Shown: positions 17,968-26,116, counted from the first letter of the stretch. The stretch: DNA of 64,000 bases from Sulfitobacter marinus (GCF_900116285.1 NZ_FPAJ01000002.1:496001-560000), one strand, 5' to 3'. Notes: generated by a model from the sequence alone, not told the origin. Program-made: numbers and translations.

Positions 17968-20601
17968 ATGAATGATTTCGACGAAATGGACGCCTTTGAA
18001 GGCGCATCTTTATCAGCCCGCGCCATGGCCGCGCGCCCGCAACCCTATCTGGACGGGCTGAACTCTGCGCAACGGGCCGCCGTTGAACAGATGGATGGCC
18101 CTGTGTTGATGTTGGCGGGCGCGGGGACCGGCAAGACCAAGGCGTTGACCGCGCGGATCGTGCATCTGATGAACACCGGCCGCGCCCGACCGAACGAGAT
18201 TTTGGCGGTGACCTTCACCAACAAAGCCGCGCGCGAGATGAAGAACCGCGTGGGTGGTATGTTGGGGCAAAGCATCGAAGGCATGCCATGGCTGGGCACA
18301 TTTCATGCGATCTGCGTCAAACTGTTGCGCCGCCATGCGGAGCTGGTGGGGTTGAAGTCGAATTTTACCATTCTGGACACGGACGACCAGCTGCGACTGC
18401 TCAAGCAGTTGATCAGGGCCGAAGAGATTGACGACAAACGTTGGCCCGCGCGGATGCTGTCAGGGATCATCGACGGGTGGAAGAACCGCGCGTTGACGCC
18501 GGAAAAGGTGCCAAGTGCCGATGCCGGGCTGTACAACAACCGCGGCACCGAGATTTACGCGCAATATCAGGCACGCCTGAAAGAGCTGAACGCCTGCGAT
18601 TTCGGTGATCTTCTACTGCATATGGTGACTATTTTCCAGACACACGAGGACCTGCTGAAGCAATACCAGCGCTGGTTCAAATTCATCCTTGTTGACGAAT
18701 ACCAAGATACCAACGTCGCCCAATATCTGTGGCTGCGGTTGCTGGCGTCGGGGCATAAAAACATCTGCTGTGTGGGTGATGATGACCAGTCGATTTATGG
18801 CTGGCGGGGGGCCGAAGTGGGCAATATCCTGCGGTTCGAGACGGATTTTCCCGGGGCCCATGTGGTGCGGCTGGAACAGAACTACCGGTCTACCCCGCAT
18901 ATTCTGGCCGCTGCGTCTGGCGTGATTGCGGGCAACGAGGGGCGGTTGGGCAAAACGCTTTGGACGGCGGCCAGGAAAGGTGAACAAGTTCGTCTTATTG
19001 GCCATTGGGACGGCGAGGAAGAGGCCCGCTGGATAAGCGATGATATCGAAGCTCATCAAAGCGGACGCTCTGCCTTGGCAACACGAAGGGAGAACTCCCG
19101 CACAGAGCAAGTAAAGGATGAGATATCTCGCCTTGGAGAACTCGAAGCTTTGAGGGGGGTTAATAGTATTGGAGAATTACTAGGACGGCTAAAGGAGTAC
19201 GAGAGCTTCTTGGTAGATGACAGCAGGCGTGATTTGTTGTGGGAGTTGACCACCAGACAGGAGGAGGGTCTTTCTCTCGAACCTGCTTTCCAAAAATTTG
19301 GGCTAAGCGAAATGGCGATTCTTGTGCGTGCCTCGCACCAGATGCGCGCGTTCGAGGACCGGTTTTTGACCATCGGTTTGCCCTATCGCGTCATCGGCGG
19401 GCCGCGATTCTACGAGCGCTTGGAAATCCGCGATGCGATGGCCTATTTCCGCGTTGTGACCAGCCCTGATGATGATCTGGCGTTCGAGCGGATTGTGAAC
19501 ACACCTAAACGCGGGCTGGGCGACAAGGCGCAACAGAATATCCAGAAAACAGCCCGTGAAAACGGCGTGAACCTAGTGGAAGGGGCGCGGATTTTGCTGG
19601 CCAATGGCGGGATCGGCGGCAAAGGGGCTGCGCAGTTGCGGCTGCTGATTGATGGGATCGAACGCTGGGGCGAGATGGCGCGCGGGCCGCGCATTCGCAC
19701 CGAGATTGACGATAATTCTGTGATTGATGATGGCGCGCCGACTGCCCGCTATGAATACGGCCCGCCCGAGATCAGCCATGTCGAGCTGGCGCAGGTTATT
19801 CTGGACGAATCCGGCTATACGGGGTTCTGGCAGAACGACAAAACGCCAGAGGCACCGGGGCGGCTGGAAAACCTCAAGGAACTCGTCAAGGCCTTGGAGC
19901 AGTTCGAAAATCTGCAAGGGTTCCTTGAACATGTCAGCCTGATTATGGACAACGAACAGGACGGCGAGGGCGAGAAAGTGTCGATCATGACGCTGCACGC
20001 CGCCAAGGGTCTCGAGTTCCCTGCCGTCTTCCTGCCGGGATGGGACGACGGGCTGTTTCCGTCGCAGCGGTCCATGGATGAAAGCGGTATCAAGGGCCTC
20101 GAGGAAGAGCGCCGTTTGGCCTATGTCGGCATCACGCGGGCCGAGGAAATCTGCACCATTTCATTCGCGGCGAACCGGCGGGTGTTTGGCCAATGGCAAA
20201 GCGCGATGCCATCGCGGTTTATCGATGAATTGCCCGAGGAACATGTGGATGTCCTAACCCCGCCTGGCCTCTATGGCGGTGGGTATGGTGCTGCCATGCC
20301 GAAATCCGATCTGCACGAAAAGGCCGCCGAGGCGAATGTTTACAATTCCCCCGGGTGGCGGCGTCTGCAATCGCGCAGCAATGATCGCGGGATGAGCCAG
20401 CCCAAGGAAACACGTAATGTGACCATAGATATGGCGGCGGTCAGTAGTTTCACCATGGGCGAACGCGTGTTCCACCAGAAATTCGGGTATGGCGCGGTGA
20501 TCGGGATCGAAGGCGACAAGCTTGAGGTCGAGTTTGAAAAAGCCGGGATTAAAAAGGTCGTATCGCGGTTTCTGACCGGATCGGACGACGTGCCGTTTTA
20601 A
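17968..20601 (+). CDS. uvrD: UvrD/PcrA-type superfamily 1 DNA helicase with an in-frame insertion
   Basis: 877-residue 3'-5' helicase for nucleotide excision and mismatch repair. Walker A AGAGTGKTKAL at residue 50, motif II VDEYQDTN with GDDDQSIYGWRG after it, motif VI region EEERRLAYVGITRAEE near 725, and a C-terminal Tudor-like end (FHQKFGYGAVIGIEGDKLEVEFE). The usual transition IEA..Q to MAILVRASHQMRAFEDRF is interrupted by about 81 extra codons (19060-19302) with low GC and rare codons; without them the length is about 796, normal for Rhodobacterales. The ATG at 17968 is preferred to the 17938 frame start. A LexA box is 42 bp upstream. Confidence 0.95.
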   Translation: MNDFDEMDAFEGASLSARAMAARPQPYLDGLNSAQRAAVEQMDGPVLMLAGAGTGKTKALTARIVHLMNTGRARPNEILAVTFTNKAAREMKNRVGGMLGQSIEGMPWLGTFHAICVKLLRRHAELVGLKSNFTILDTDDQLRLLKQLIRAEEIDDKRWPARMLSGIIDGWKNRALTPEKVPSADAGLYNNRGTEIYAQYQARLKELNACDFGDLLLHMVTIFQTHEDLLKQYQRWFKFILVDEYQDTNVAQYLWLRLLASGHKNICCVGDDDQSIYGWRGAEVGNILRFETDFPGAHVVRLEQNYRSTPHILAAASGVIAGNEGRLGKTLWTAARKGEQVRLIGHWDGEEEARWISDDIEAHQSGRSALATRRENSRTEQVKDEISRLGELEALRGVNSIGELLGRLKEYESFLVDDSRRDLLWELTTRQEEGLSLEPAFQKFGLSEMAILVRASHQMRAFEDRFLTIGLPYRVIGGPRFYERLEIRDAMAYFRVVTSPDDDLAFERIVNTPKRGLGDKAQQNIQKTARENGVNLVEGARILLANGGIGGKGAAQLRLLIDGIERWGEMARGPRIRTEIDDNSVIDDGAPTARYEYGPPEISHVELAQVILDESGYTGFWQNDKTPEAPGRLENLKELVKALEQFENLQGFLEHVSLIMDNEQDGEGEKVSIMTLHAAKGLEFPAVFLPGWDDGLFPSQRSMDESGIKGLEEERRLAYVGITRAEEICTISFAANRRVFGQWQSAMPSRFIDELPEEHVDVLTPPGLYGGGYGAAMPKSDLHEKAAEANVYNSPGWRRLQSRSNDRGMSQPKETRNVTIDMAAVSSFTMGERVFHQKFGYGAVIGIEGDKLEVEFEKAGIKKVVSRFLTGSDDVPF
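19060..19302 (+). other. Foreign-looking in-frame insertion inside uvrD
   Basis: About 243 bp encoding an 81-residue, charged, largely helical segment (ELEALRGVNSIGELLGRLKE in the middle). It is placed between the end of domain 1A/1B sequence and the first strand of domain 2A. GC is about 45-50% against about 60% around it, and codons scarce elsewhere in the window (AGG, AGA, CGA, ATA, CTA, TTA, GTA) are concentrated here. The frame is preserved and has no stop. I recognise no domain in it. Confidence 0.7.
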
Positions 20602-20611
20602 AGGATGGGAT

Positions 20612-20641
20612 CATGGGGCGCGGTCGATGCCACGCCCCATG
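20612..20641. terminator. Inverted repeat between convergent uvrD and aminotransferase genes
   Basis: CATGGGGCG / CGCCCCATG, a 9-bp perfect inverted repeat with a 12-nt spacer located between two convergent stops. No T-run on either side, so termination by it is uncertain. Confidence 0.4.
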
Positions 20642-20658
20642 AGTATGTCAGCGCAGAT

Positions 20659-22032
20659 TTAGCCCAGAACGGATGCCACGGCCTGATGGGTCGCGGTAAC
20701 AACCTGATCGGCCTCGTCCTTGGTCAGGCAGAACGGTGGGGCAAAGCCTAGGATGTCCCCTTGGGGCATGGCGCGGGCGATGACGTTGCTTTGCTCTAGC
20801 AATTTGCCAGCGATCTGAGGCCCGATTTTGTCGGCGGCATCATAGAAGCTGCGGCTGTCCTTATCGGCTACAAATTCGACTGCGCAGAGCATCCCTTCGC
20901 CGCGCACGTCACCCACGTGGGGATGATCAGTAAGGGCGGCGCGCATCTGGGTGTTCAGATATGTGCCGACAGTGCCTGCGTTTTCGACCAAACCCAGTTT
21001 GTCGATCAATTCCAGGTTCGCAACACCCGCAGCGGCCCCGATGGGGTGTGCGGAATATGTCCAACCGTGGCCGATGGGGCCGTTTTCATCGGTGCCTTTT
21101 TCCAGCACGGCCCACATTTTGTCAGACACAATTGACCCGGACAGCGGCGCATAGGCAGAGGTCAACCCCTTGGCGATGGTGATCAGATCGGGGCGCATGC
21201 CATAGTGATCGGACCCGAACATGGTGCCCAGACGGCCAAAACCCGTAACAACCTCATCCGCGACCAGCAGAATGTCGTGACGGTCCAGCACCTCTTGGAT
21301 GGCGGGCCAATAGCCGGCGGGGGGCGGTACAATGCCGCCGGTGCCCAAAACGGGTTCACCGATAAAGGCGGCGATGGTGTCGGCCCCTTCGGCGTGAATC
21401 ATCGCTTCAAGTTCGGCCACGCAATGGGCGACGAATTCGCTTTCGCTTTGCCCCAGATCCTTGCGCTGGAAATAGAACGGTGCCTCGGTGTGAATCACCT
21501 GTGCCAGCGGCAGATCGAACTTCTTGTGAAACAGGTCAAGCCCCGTGAGCGATCCGGTCATCAGGCCCGAACCGTGATAGCCACGCCAGCGCGAGATGAT
21601 CTTTTTCTTCTTCGGACGACCAAGGATGTTGTTGTAATACCAGATCAATTTGATGTTGGTCTCGTTCGCATCGGACCCAGACTGGCCAAAATACACCTTG
21701 GACATGTGATCGGGCGCGCGGTCCATCACCATCTTCGCTAGGGTGATCGACGCCTCGGTGCCGTGGCCGACATAGGAATGGTAATAGGCGAGTTCTTTGG
21801 CCTGATCGGCAATCGCTTCGGCGATCTCGGGGCGGCCATAGCCGACGTTCACGCAGTACAATCCGGCGAAAGCATCCAGCATCCGGTTGCCATCGCGGTC
21901 CTCGATATGCACGCCGGAGGCAGTTTTGATCACGCGCTGCGGGATGTTGCCTCGTGCGAATTCAGCCAGATGGGTCGAGGCGTGAAAGAAATTCTCGCGG
22001 TCCCATTGTTCAAGATTATCGTTGTGTAGCAT
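20659..22032 (-). CDS. Class III PLP-dependent aminotransferase (omega-transaminase type)
   Basis: 457 residues from the ATG at 22032 ([20 protein letters not shown], the standard start of this family; a longer frame from 22074 is unlikely). Fold-type I class III transaminase: PLP-ring stacking region with the GQSGSDANE segment near residue 115, [15 protein letters not shown] near 250 and the Schiff-base lysine in [15 protein letters not shown] near 285. Relatives act on beta-alanine, putrescine, taurine or similar amines with pyruvate; the substrate cannot be settled from sequence. A LysE-type exporter is next on the same strand but 350 bp away. Confidence 0.92.
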   Translation of the reverse strand: MLHNDNLEQWDRENFFHASTHLAEFARGNIPQRVIKTASGVHIEDRDGNRMLDAFAGLYCVNVGYGRPEIAEAIADQAKELAYYHSYVGHGTEASITLAKMVMDRAPDHMSKVYFGQSGSDANETNIKLIWYYNNILGRPKKKKIISRWRGYHGSGLMTGSLTGLDLFHKKFDLPLAQVIHTEAPFYFQRKDLGQSESEFVAHCVAELEAMIHAEGADTIAAFIGEPVLGTGGIVPPPAGYWPAIQEVLDRHDILLVADEVVTGFGRLGTMFGSDHYGMRPDLITIAKGLTSAYAPLSGSIVSDKMWAVLEKGTDENGPIGHGWTYSAHPIGAAAGVANLELIDKLGLVENAGTVGTYLNTQMRAALTDHPHVGDVRGEGMLCAVEFVADKDSRSFYDAADKIGPQIAGKLLEQSNVIARAMPQGDILGFAPPFCLTKDEADQVVTATHQAVASVLG

Positions 22033-22386
22033 GGTTTTACCCTTCGACTTTGGCGGCGCGCCGCCTGATGACATATGAAAGGAGCCAGTTGCACGCGCGG
22101 GGCCGGTAAGGCCGGAGTGTGAGCAGAAAGGCTCCGCTCACCCAAGCAGCAGCGCGCAATGCCTTTATTGCCAAGGTAATATGCAGGTTTAACCACGGCT
22201 GACGGGCAAAACCAACAGATTTTTCAGCGGGTGTAGGTTTTTGGATCGGTGTTGGCCGGGGTTGCCTAGCAAACGTGCTGAACGGGGGTAGGGGGATACT
22301 GGTGTTGGTTTTCTGATCTGTTACCGGGTTCACTTGCTTTTCCGCGGATTGTGAAGGTCAGGTTTGAGCCCATACGTACAGCGAAA
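22033..22386. other. Intergenic region, no gene seen
   Basis: About 350 bp between the aminotransferase start and the LysE-type gene's stop. Short frames here show no recognisable protein. There is no clear terminator or repeat. Confidence 0.5.
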
Positions 22387-23019
22387 TTAGAGATCTGAGG
22401 TGGCAATTTTATAGCTTGCGAAAGTGAAGAACGAGCCGAGCGCACCATCAATCCAACGCTGTGCCTTTCGGTATCCATTGACCATCGGTGCCGTTGAAAA
22501 CGCTATCGCATATGCCAGATGACCGACTATCGAGATTATCCCAGTTCCGGCGACCACTATACCCCCGACCCAGAACGGTGCGGTTTGATCCAGAGCAAGG
22601 GATAGGATCGCAAGCCATGTGAATGCGGCTTTTGGATTAGTCATCTGGATCAGCAGTCCCCTGCGGTAATAGCGCCCAAAACCACCGTCGACTGTAATGC
22701 CCTTCACTTGCATGGTTTTGCCCTTCAAGGCAGACGCAAATGCTTTGTAAGCAAGAAGAAGAAGGTAACAGGCACCTGCAATCTTAATGAAGGTTAAAAG
22801 ACCTGCATAAGTCGTTAACAGCGCCGTTAACCCGAAGAGTGTCAAGGTTCCCCAGATGAACGAACCGCTGGCAATGCCCAATGCCAACGCCTTGCCGGAT
22901 GAGCGACCGACGGCCATGGATGTTCCAATGATCGACATTATGTTTGGGCCAGGGCTAAACATTCCCATCACGAAAACGCCAAAAGCGACAAGAATACCCG
23001 CAAAATACTGATCGAACAT
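22387..23019 (-). CDS. LysE/RhtB-family amino-acid exporter
   Basis: 210 residues with about six hydrophobic segments and the family signature GMFSPGPNIMSIIGTSMAVGRSSG (positions about 18-41, SPGPN core). LysE/RhtB proteins export basic amino acids, homoserine/threonine or related compounds through the inner membrane. The direction is away from the DUF1127/small-RNA locus terminator region; no regulator of the LysG type is adjacent. The substrate is unknown. Confidence 0.9.
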   Translation of the reverse strand: MFDQYFAGILVAFGVFVMGMFSPGPNIMSIIGTSMAVGRSSGKALALGIASGSFIWGTLTLFGLTALLTTYAGLLTFIKIAGACYLLLLAYKAFASALKGKTMQVKGITVDGGFGRYYRRGLLIQMTNPKAAFTWLAILSLALDQTAPFWVGGIVVAGTGIISIVGHLAYAIAFSTAPMVNGYRKAQRWIDGALGSFFTFASYKIATSDL

Positions 23020-23180
23020 TGAAAAACCCTACCAATTTCAGTCAACTTAGCCGCTTTCCGAAGATGAGCAAGGACGTGGTGGTCAAGGTCGGCTTAGTCC
23101 GCAAAGCGGACCATAGCCCCGCACATAAATGATGGGCTCAAAGCCAAACGCAGGGAATATGCATCCTCCAGATACAAGAA

Positions 23181-23210
23181 CGGCGGTGCTTTGGGAGGAA
23201 AGCACCGCCG
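23181..23210 (-). ncRNA. Anti-SD hairpin RNA 4 of the DUF1127 transcript (CcsR/cuckoo type), likely terminator
   Basis: A 12-bp perfect stem (CGGCGGTGCTTT / AAAGCACCGCCG) with CCTCCC in the 6-nt loop on the minus strand, followed by TTCTTGT. It is the last of four hairpins after the DUF1127 gene and the most stable, so it may also end the transcript. Confidence 0.7.
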
Positions 23211-23219
23211 ACTTTATCG

Positions 23220-23260
23220 ACGTCTCCAATCCAATCGGGAGGAAAGGAGGAAGGAGACGT
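23220..23260 (-). ncRNA. Anti-SD hairpin RNA 3 of the DUF1127 transcript
   Basis: An 8-bp stem (ACGTCTCC / GGAGACGT) closing a 25-nt loop that on the minus strand holds two pyrimidine blocks, TTCCTCC and TTTCCTCCC, complementary to ribosome-binding sites. Confidence 0.65.
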
Positions 23261-23265
23261 TTATA

Positions 23266-23307
23266 AAGGCCTTCGGTTTCAGGGAGGAGGAAGAAACCGC
23301 GGGCCTT
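23266..23307 (-). ncRNA. Anti-SD hairpin RNA 2 of the DUF1127 transcript
   Basis: A two-part stem (AAGGCC...GGTTTC paired with GAAACC...GGCCTT around a 3-nt internal loop) presents TTCCTCCTCCCT as the terminal loop on the minus strand, the exact CCUCCUCCC motif of Rhodobacter CcsR RNAs. Confidence 0.72.
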
Positions 23308-23312
23308 CTACA

Positions 23313-23340
23313 GACACACATCCGGGAGGAAGCGTGTGTC
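23313..23340 (-). ncRNA. Anti-SD hairpin RNA 1 of the DUF1127 transcript
   Basis: The stem GACACA / TGTGTC closes a loop containing CTTCCTCCC on the minus strand. It begins 14 nt after the DUF1127 stop codon and is the first of four such hairpins. Confidence 0.68.
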
Positions 23341-23354
23341 CGATCTCAATTCAT

Positions 23355-23567
23355 TTAGGCAGCGTTGCGGCCTGTTTCCAGAGCGATGCTGCGGATTTGC
23401 GAACGCGACATGCCCAGATCGGCCAATTCGCGGTTCGACAAAGAGCTCAGCTCGTTGAAAGTGGCGCGGTACACACGAGCCTGCTTGCGGCGCGTGGCGA
23501 TCATGGACATGACGGCGTTAAAGCGATCTGCCAAGGAAGGAGCGGTAGTTGCGTTAAGGTATGCCAT
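23355..23567 (-). CDS. DUF1127 small basic protein (CcaF1-like)
   Basis: 70 residues from the ATG at 23567 (MAYLNATTAPSLADRF), SD AAAGAGGTG seven bases upstream; a longer frame through to 24290 is spurious. The C-terminal DUF1127 core is FNELSSLSNRELADLGMSRS, preceded by an arginine/lysine-rich stretch ATRRKQARVYRATF. In Rhodobacter sphaeroides the homologous gene precedes CcsR small RNAs in one stress-induced transcript and its product CcaF1 binds RNA and aids small-RNA maturation. The same arrangement of gene followed by four CCTCCTCCC-type hairpins is seen here, so the same role is inferred. Confidence 0.92.
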   Translation of the reverse strand: MAYLNATTAPSLADRFNAVMSMIATRRKQARVYRATFNELSSLSNRELADLGMSRSQIRSIALETGRNAA

Positions 23568-23626
23568 CTCAGCACCTCTTTCATTTGATCTGTGTTTCGT
23601 TCTGTTGTGACCAATATGTAGGAAGA

Positions 23627-23672
23627 TGCTGCACTTGCACAATACACAGATCGACAATGCCGCTATGCAGCA
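23627..23672 (-). promoter_or_regulatory. Upstream element, copy 2 (ahead of DUF1127)
   Basis: 46 bp starting TGCTGCAnnTGCACAATA and ending CAATGCCGCTATGCAGCA on the plus strand; nearly identical in sequence and length to the element at 23854-23899. On the minus strand it ends 60 bp before the DUF1127 ATG, and TTGTGC-17-ACATAT within and just after it is a possible promoter. It contains CTGC-N3-GCGG, a near match to the CTGC-N3-GCAG site I recall for PhaR. Confidence 0.6.
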
Positions 23673-23720
23673 AATGCATACGAAAAGTTGACGTAACGTC
23701 CTGAAAATTTGTGATAAAAT

Positions 23721-23764
23721 AAAAAAATGGCGACGACACCAGGGAGGAGGAAGGTGTCGCCGCC
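23721..23764 (-). terminator. Rho-independent terminator ending the two-hairpin small RNA
   Basis: The 12-bp hairpin at 23729-23764 is followed on the minus strand by ATTTTTTTATTTTATC, a strong U-tract. It is both a CCTCCTCCC hairpin and a terminator. Confidence 0.85.
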
Positions 23765-23801
23765 TAAACAGAAACATCCGGGAGGAGGATGGATGCGTCT
23801 G
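23729..23801 (-). ncRNA. Two-hairpin anti-SD small RNA not preceded by an open reading frame
   Basis: Two adjacent hairpins on the minus strand. 23769-23801: stem CAGACGCATCC / GGATGTTTCTG with loop ATCCTCCTCCC. 23729-23764: 12-bp stem GGCGGCGACACC / GGTGTCGTCGCC (one G-U) with loop TTCCTCCTCCCT and a poly-T tail. About 50 bp upstream lies element copy 1 (23854-23899). No start codon with an SD and plausible protein is seen between that element and the hairpins, so this looks like a separate small-RNA transcription unit of about 110-130 nt. Confidence 0.72.
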
Positions 23802-23853
23802 GTCTTTCTGTTGGTTAGCGACTAGCGCTTTCCTGAAACCTTTTTGACCTAAT

Positions 23854-23899
23854 TGCTGCATCTGCACAATAAAAAATTTTGCAATGCTGCTATGCAGCG
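23854..23899 (-). promoter_or_regulatory. Upstream element, copy 1 (ahead of the two-hairpin small RNA)
   Basis: 46 bp matching the element at 23627-23672 at most positions outside a 10-bp centre. On the minus strand it begins with the perfect palindrome GCTGCATAGCAGC, which contains CTGC-N3-GCAG, and ends TTGTGCAGATGCAGCA. Confidence 0.6.
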
Positions 23900-24033
23900 C
23901 AAACATTGCGGAAATGGCTAATTTTTGGGCGAAGTTTTGCGCTTTTGCTGGTGATATGCGCAGTATTGTGACGCCCTCTTGTGGTTTACGTAGAAACTGC
24001 CATGTCAAAGCTGTCGATAAGAAGGAATAACCG

Positions 24034-25104
24034 ATGCCCATTACCAAAGCCCAAGTCGAAGCGGAACTGCAGCGAGTCACCTTGCCGGATGGGAAATCCA
24101 TCCTTGCGCATGATTTGGTCCGTGCTTTGACGGTTGAGGGTGATGCCGTCCGGTTTGTGATCGAGGCACCGAATGCGCAAGTTGCCGCGCAGATGGCCCC
24201 CTTGCGCGACGCGGCAGAGCAGGTGGTGAAGGCGATAAAGGGTGTAGGCACGGTTACCGTTGCTCTGACGGCCCACGGCCCGGCCCCCAAGGCACCGGCA
24301 CCTAGCCTTAAGATTGGCGGCCATCCGAAGCCTCAAGACGGACCAACCAAACCGACCGGGGTAAAGCGTATTCTGGCCATCGGGTCCGGAAAAGGCGGCG
24401 TTGGGAAATCAACCGTCAGTTCCAACATCGCCGTGGCCTTGGCGCGGGCAGGGCGCAAGGTCGGGTTGCTGGACGCAGATATTTATGGGCCCAGCCAGCC
24501 GCGCATGATGGGGGTGAACAAACGCCCCGCGTCGCCGGATGGCAAAACGATCATTCCCTTGCACGCCCATGGCGTCACCTTGATGTCGATCGGCTTTATG
24601 ATGGAAGAGGGCAAGGCCGTTGTCTGGCGTGGCCCGATGTTGATGGGCGCATTGCAGCAGATGTTGGGGCAGGTTGAATGGGGGGAGTTGGACGTGCTGT
24701 TGGTCGATTTGCCGCCCGGTACGGGCGACGTGCAATTGACCCTATGTACCAAGTCGGAATTGTCTGGGGCCATCATTGTGTCGACGCCGCAGGATGTGGC
24801 GCTGATTGATGCGCGCAAGGCCATCGACATGTTCAACACCCTCAAAACGCCCGTTCTTGGCCTGATCGAGAATATGTCGATGTTTGTTTGCCCTGACTGC
24901 GGGTCAGAACATCAGATTTTTGGTCATGGTGGCGTTGCGGACGAGGCCGAGAAAATTGGCGTTCCATTATTGGGCAGCTTGCCCATTGATCTGGAAACCC
25001 GTCTTGCGGGGGATGCGGGCACGCCCGTCGCCGCGGGCGACGGCCCGATGGCACAAGCCTACGCGCGCATCGCAGAAGGGTTGATCAAGGGCGGTATGGC
25101 TTAG
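24034..25104 (+). CDS. mrp: Mrp/ApbC (NBP35-type) iron-sulfur cluster carrier ATPase
   Basis: 356 residues. An N-terminal MIP18/DUF59-like domain (residues 1-80), a proline/alanine linker, then a deviant-Walker P-loop ATPase with IGSGKGGVGKSTVSSN near 113, DADIYGPSQPRMMG near 149 and the cluster-binding pair in FVCPDCGSEH near 285. It carries and transfers [4Fe-4S] clusters to target proteins in the cytoplasm. SD AAGGA is eight bases before the ATG. It faces away from the small-RNA locus and converges with the secreted-protein gene, their stops five bases apart. Confidence 0.95.
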   Translation: MPITKAQVEAELQRVTLPDGKSILAHDLVRALTVEGDAVRFVIEAPNAQVAAQMAPLRDAAEQVVKAIKGVGTVTVALTAHGPAPKAPAPSLKIGGHPKPQDGPTKPTGVKRILAIGSGKGGVGKSTVSSNIAVALARAGRKVGLLDADIYGPSQPRMMGVNKRPASPDGKTIIPLHAHGVTLMSIGFMMEEGKAVVWRGPMLMGALQQMLGQVEWGELDVLLVDLPPGTGDVQLTLCTKSELSGAIIVSTPQDVALIDARKAIDMFNTLKTPVLGLIENMSMFVCPDCGSEHQIFGHGGVADEAEKIGVPLLGSLPIDLETRLAGDAGTPVAAGDGPMAQAYARIAEGLIKGGMA

Positions 25105-25109
25105 GGTTG

Positions 25110-25739
25110 CTATTCAACCCAATCGCTACGTTCGCTGCAGGTGGTTTCCTTTATCGCAGCCGCTTCATCTTGCATGCCTGTTTTGATGTTTGCGGGCATT
25201 TTTCCGGCACCCAGCACAATTGAGTGGGTCGAGGATACATTCGTCGCGTGCACATCTACGCAGGCCGCGATGCCGTCGGCTTCGGCATTGCCATCATTGT
25301 CTTTAAGCTTGGCCATTTCAAAGCAAATGCCGAAAAAGTTGACGGGGCCCTTATCGCACATGACGGATGGGGACACTTCGCCGATTTTCTTTCCGTCCTT
25401 ATAGGTGCGGATTTCCAGGTTAAAGCCGCGTGTATCTGCACGACTTACAGAAACGCCTGCCTTTTCGGAATGACGCAAGCCGCACACCGATACCCCCTTG
25501 TCGAGCGATGCGATATCCACCGCTTTTGACAACGTATTTCCGATCTGCGGAATCCACTCGGCCCAGTCGGCTTTGCTGGCGACCTCTCCGGCCGATACCG
25601 TGCACATTGCAGCTACACGAAAGTCCGGGCCGACATCAGTGGCGATGATGCCGAACTGATCGGTGGTACGAGTATAAAATTCTGCCATTGCACCGTTGGG
25701 TAGGGTGGCTAGCGCCATGAGAAAGAGAAGATGTTTCAC
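25110..25739 (-). CDS. Secreted protein of unknown function
   Basis: 209 residues. GTG start at 25739 with SD AAAGGA. An N-terminal signal peptide is evident (MKHLLFLMALATLPNGAMA, likely cut after AMA). The mature part has six cysteines (in AMCTV, SVCGL, VMCDK, GICFE, AACVD, TTCSE), compatible with three disulfides in the periplasm. I recognise no domain. It is alone on its strand between mrp and the dcw control region. Not known whether the cysteines pair or whether any ligand is bound. Confidence 0.75.
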   Translation of the reverse strand: MKHLLFLMALATLPNGAMAEFYTRTTDQFGIIATDVGPDFRVAAMCTVSAGEVASKADWAEWIPQIGNTLSKAVDIASLDKGVSVCGLRHSEKAGVSVSRADTRGFNLEIRTYKDGKKIGEVSPSVMCDKGPVNFFGICFEMAKLKDNDGNAEADGIAACVDVHATNVSSTHSIVLGAGKMPANIKTGMQDEAAAIKETTCSERSDWVE

Positions 25740-26107
25740 GTCAGTGTCCTTTCAAAGTGTTTTGAGGTCTTCAGCCAAGGGCTGAGAAAACGGGCTACTT
25801 TTTAAAAAACTGATGACTGCATGAGTATGCGGGCACAGAAATAACAGAAAAACGCCATTTGGAAAAGTTAGGCTGGGTTGGGATTGTGCACGTGGCCCCT
25901 TGGCTTTGTAAATTTGTTTAATGTTTCAAACCCTCACCCGGCGGATATTGAGGGTTATGGGACTTCATGGGAATTTTCATGAGGCCGCATGTGCTGGCGG
26001 TCAGGTGATTCGTTCATAAGCCTTTTATTGTCTTGGGGCTTGGTGTTTTTGCGCTGAAAACAGTTGCACCTTGTTGTCCAATTTGAGAACAAAGAATAAA
26101 CATGCCT

Positions 26108-26116
26108 TGTGGATAA
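26108..26116 (-). promoter_or_regulatory. Perfect DnaA box
   Basis: TTATCCACA on the minus strand, identical to the strong R1-type consensus. Only one such box was noticed, so this is more likely a regulatory site than an origin. Confidence 0.5.

Noticed and set aside
19034-19310. TAAGCGA direct repeat at 19034 and 19304 as a target-site duplication of the uvrD insertion
   Set aside because: The left copy lies upstream of the IEA-Q codons that belong to the helicase, so removing the interval would also delete native sequence; I/L-S-D/E codons explain the match.
22037-22333. 98-codon minus-strand frame between the aminotransferase and LysE genes
   Set aside because: Overlaps the aminotransferase start, has no credible SD and looks like random translation.
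23355-24290. 311-codon minus-strand frame covering the small-RNA region
   Set aside because: Only its last 70 codons (DUF1127) are a protein; the rest runs through promoters, hairpins and the antisense of mrp.
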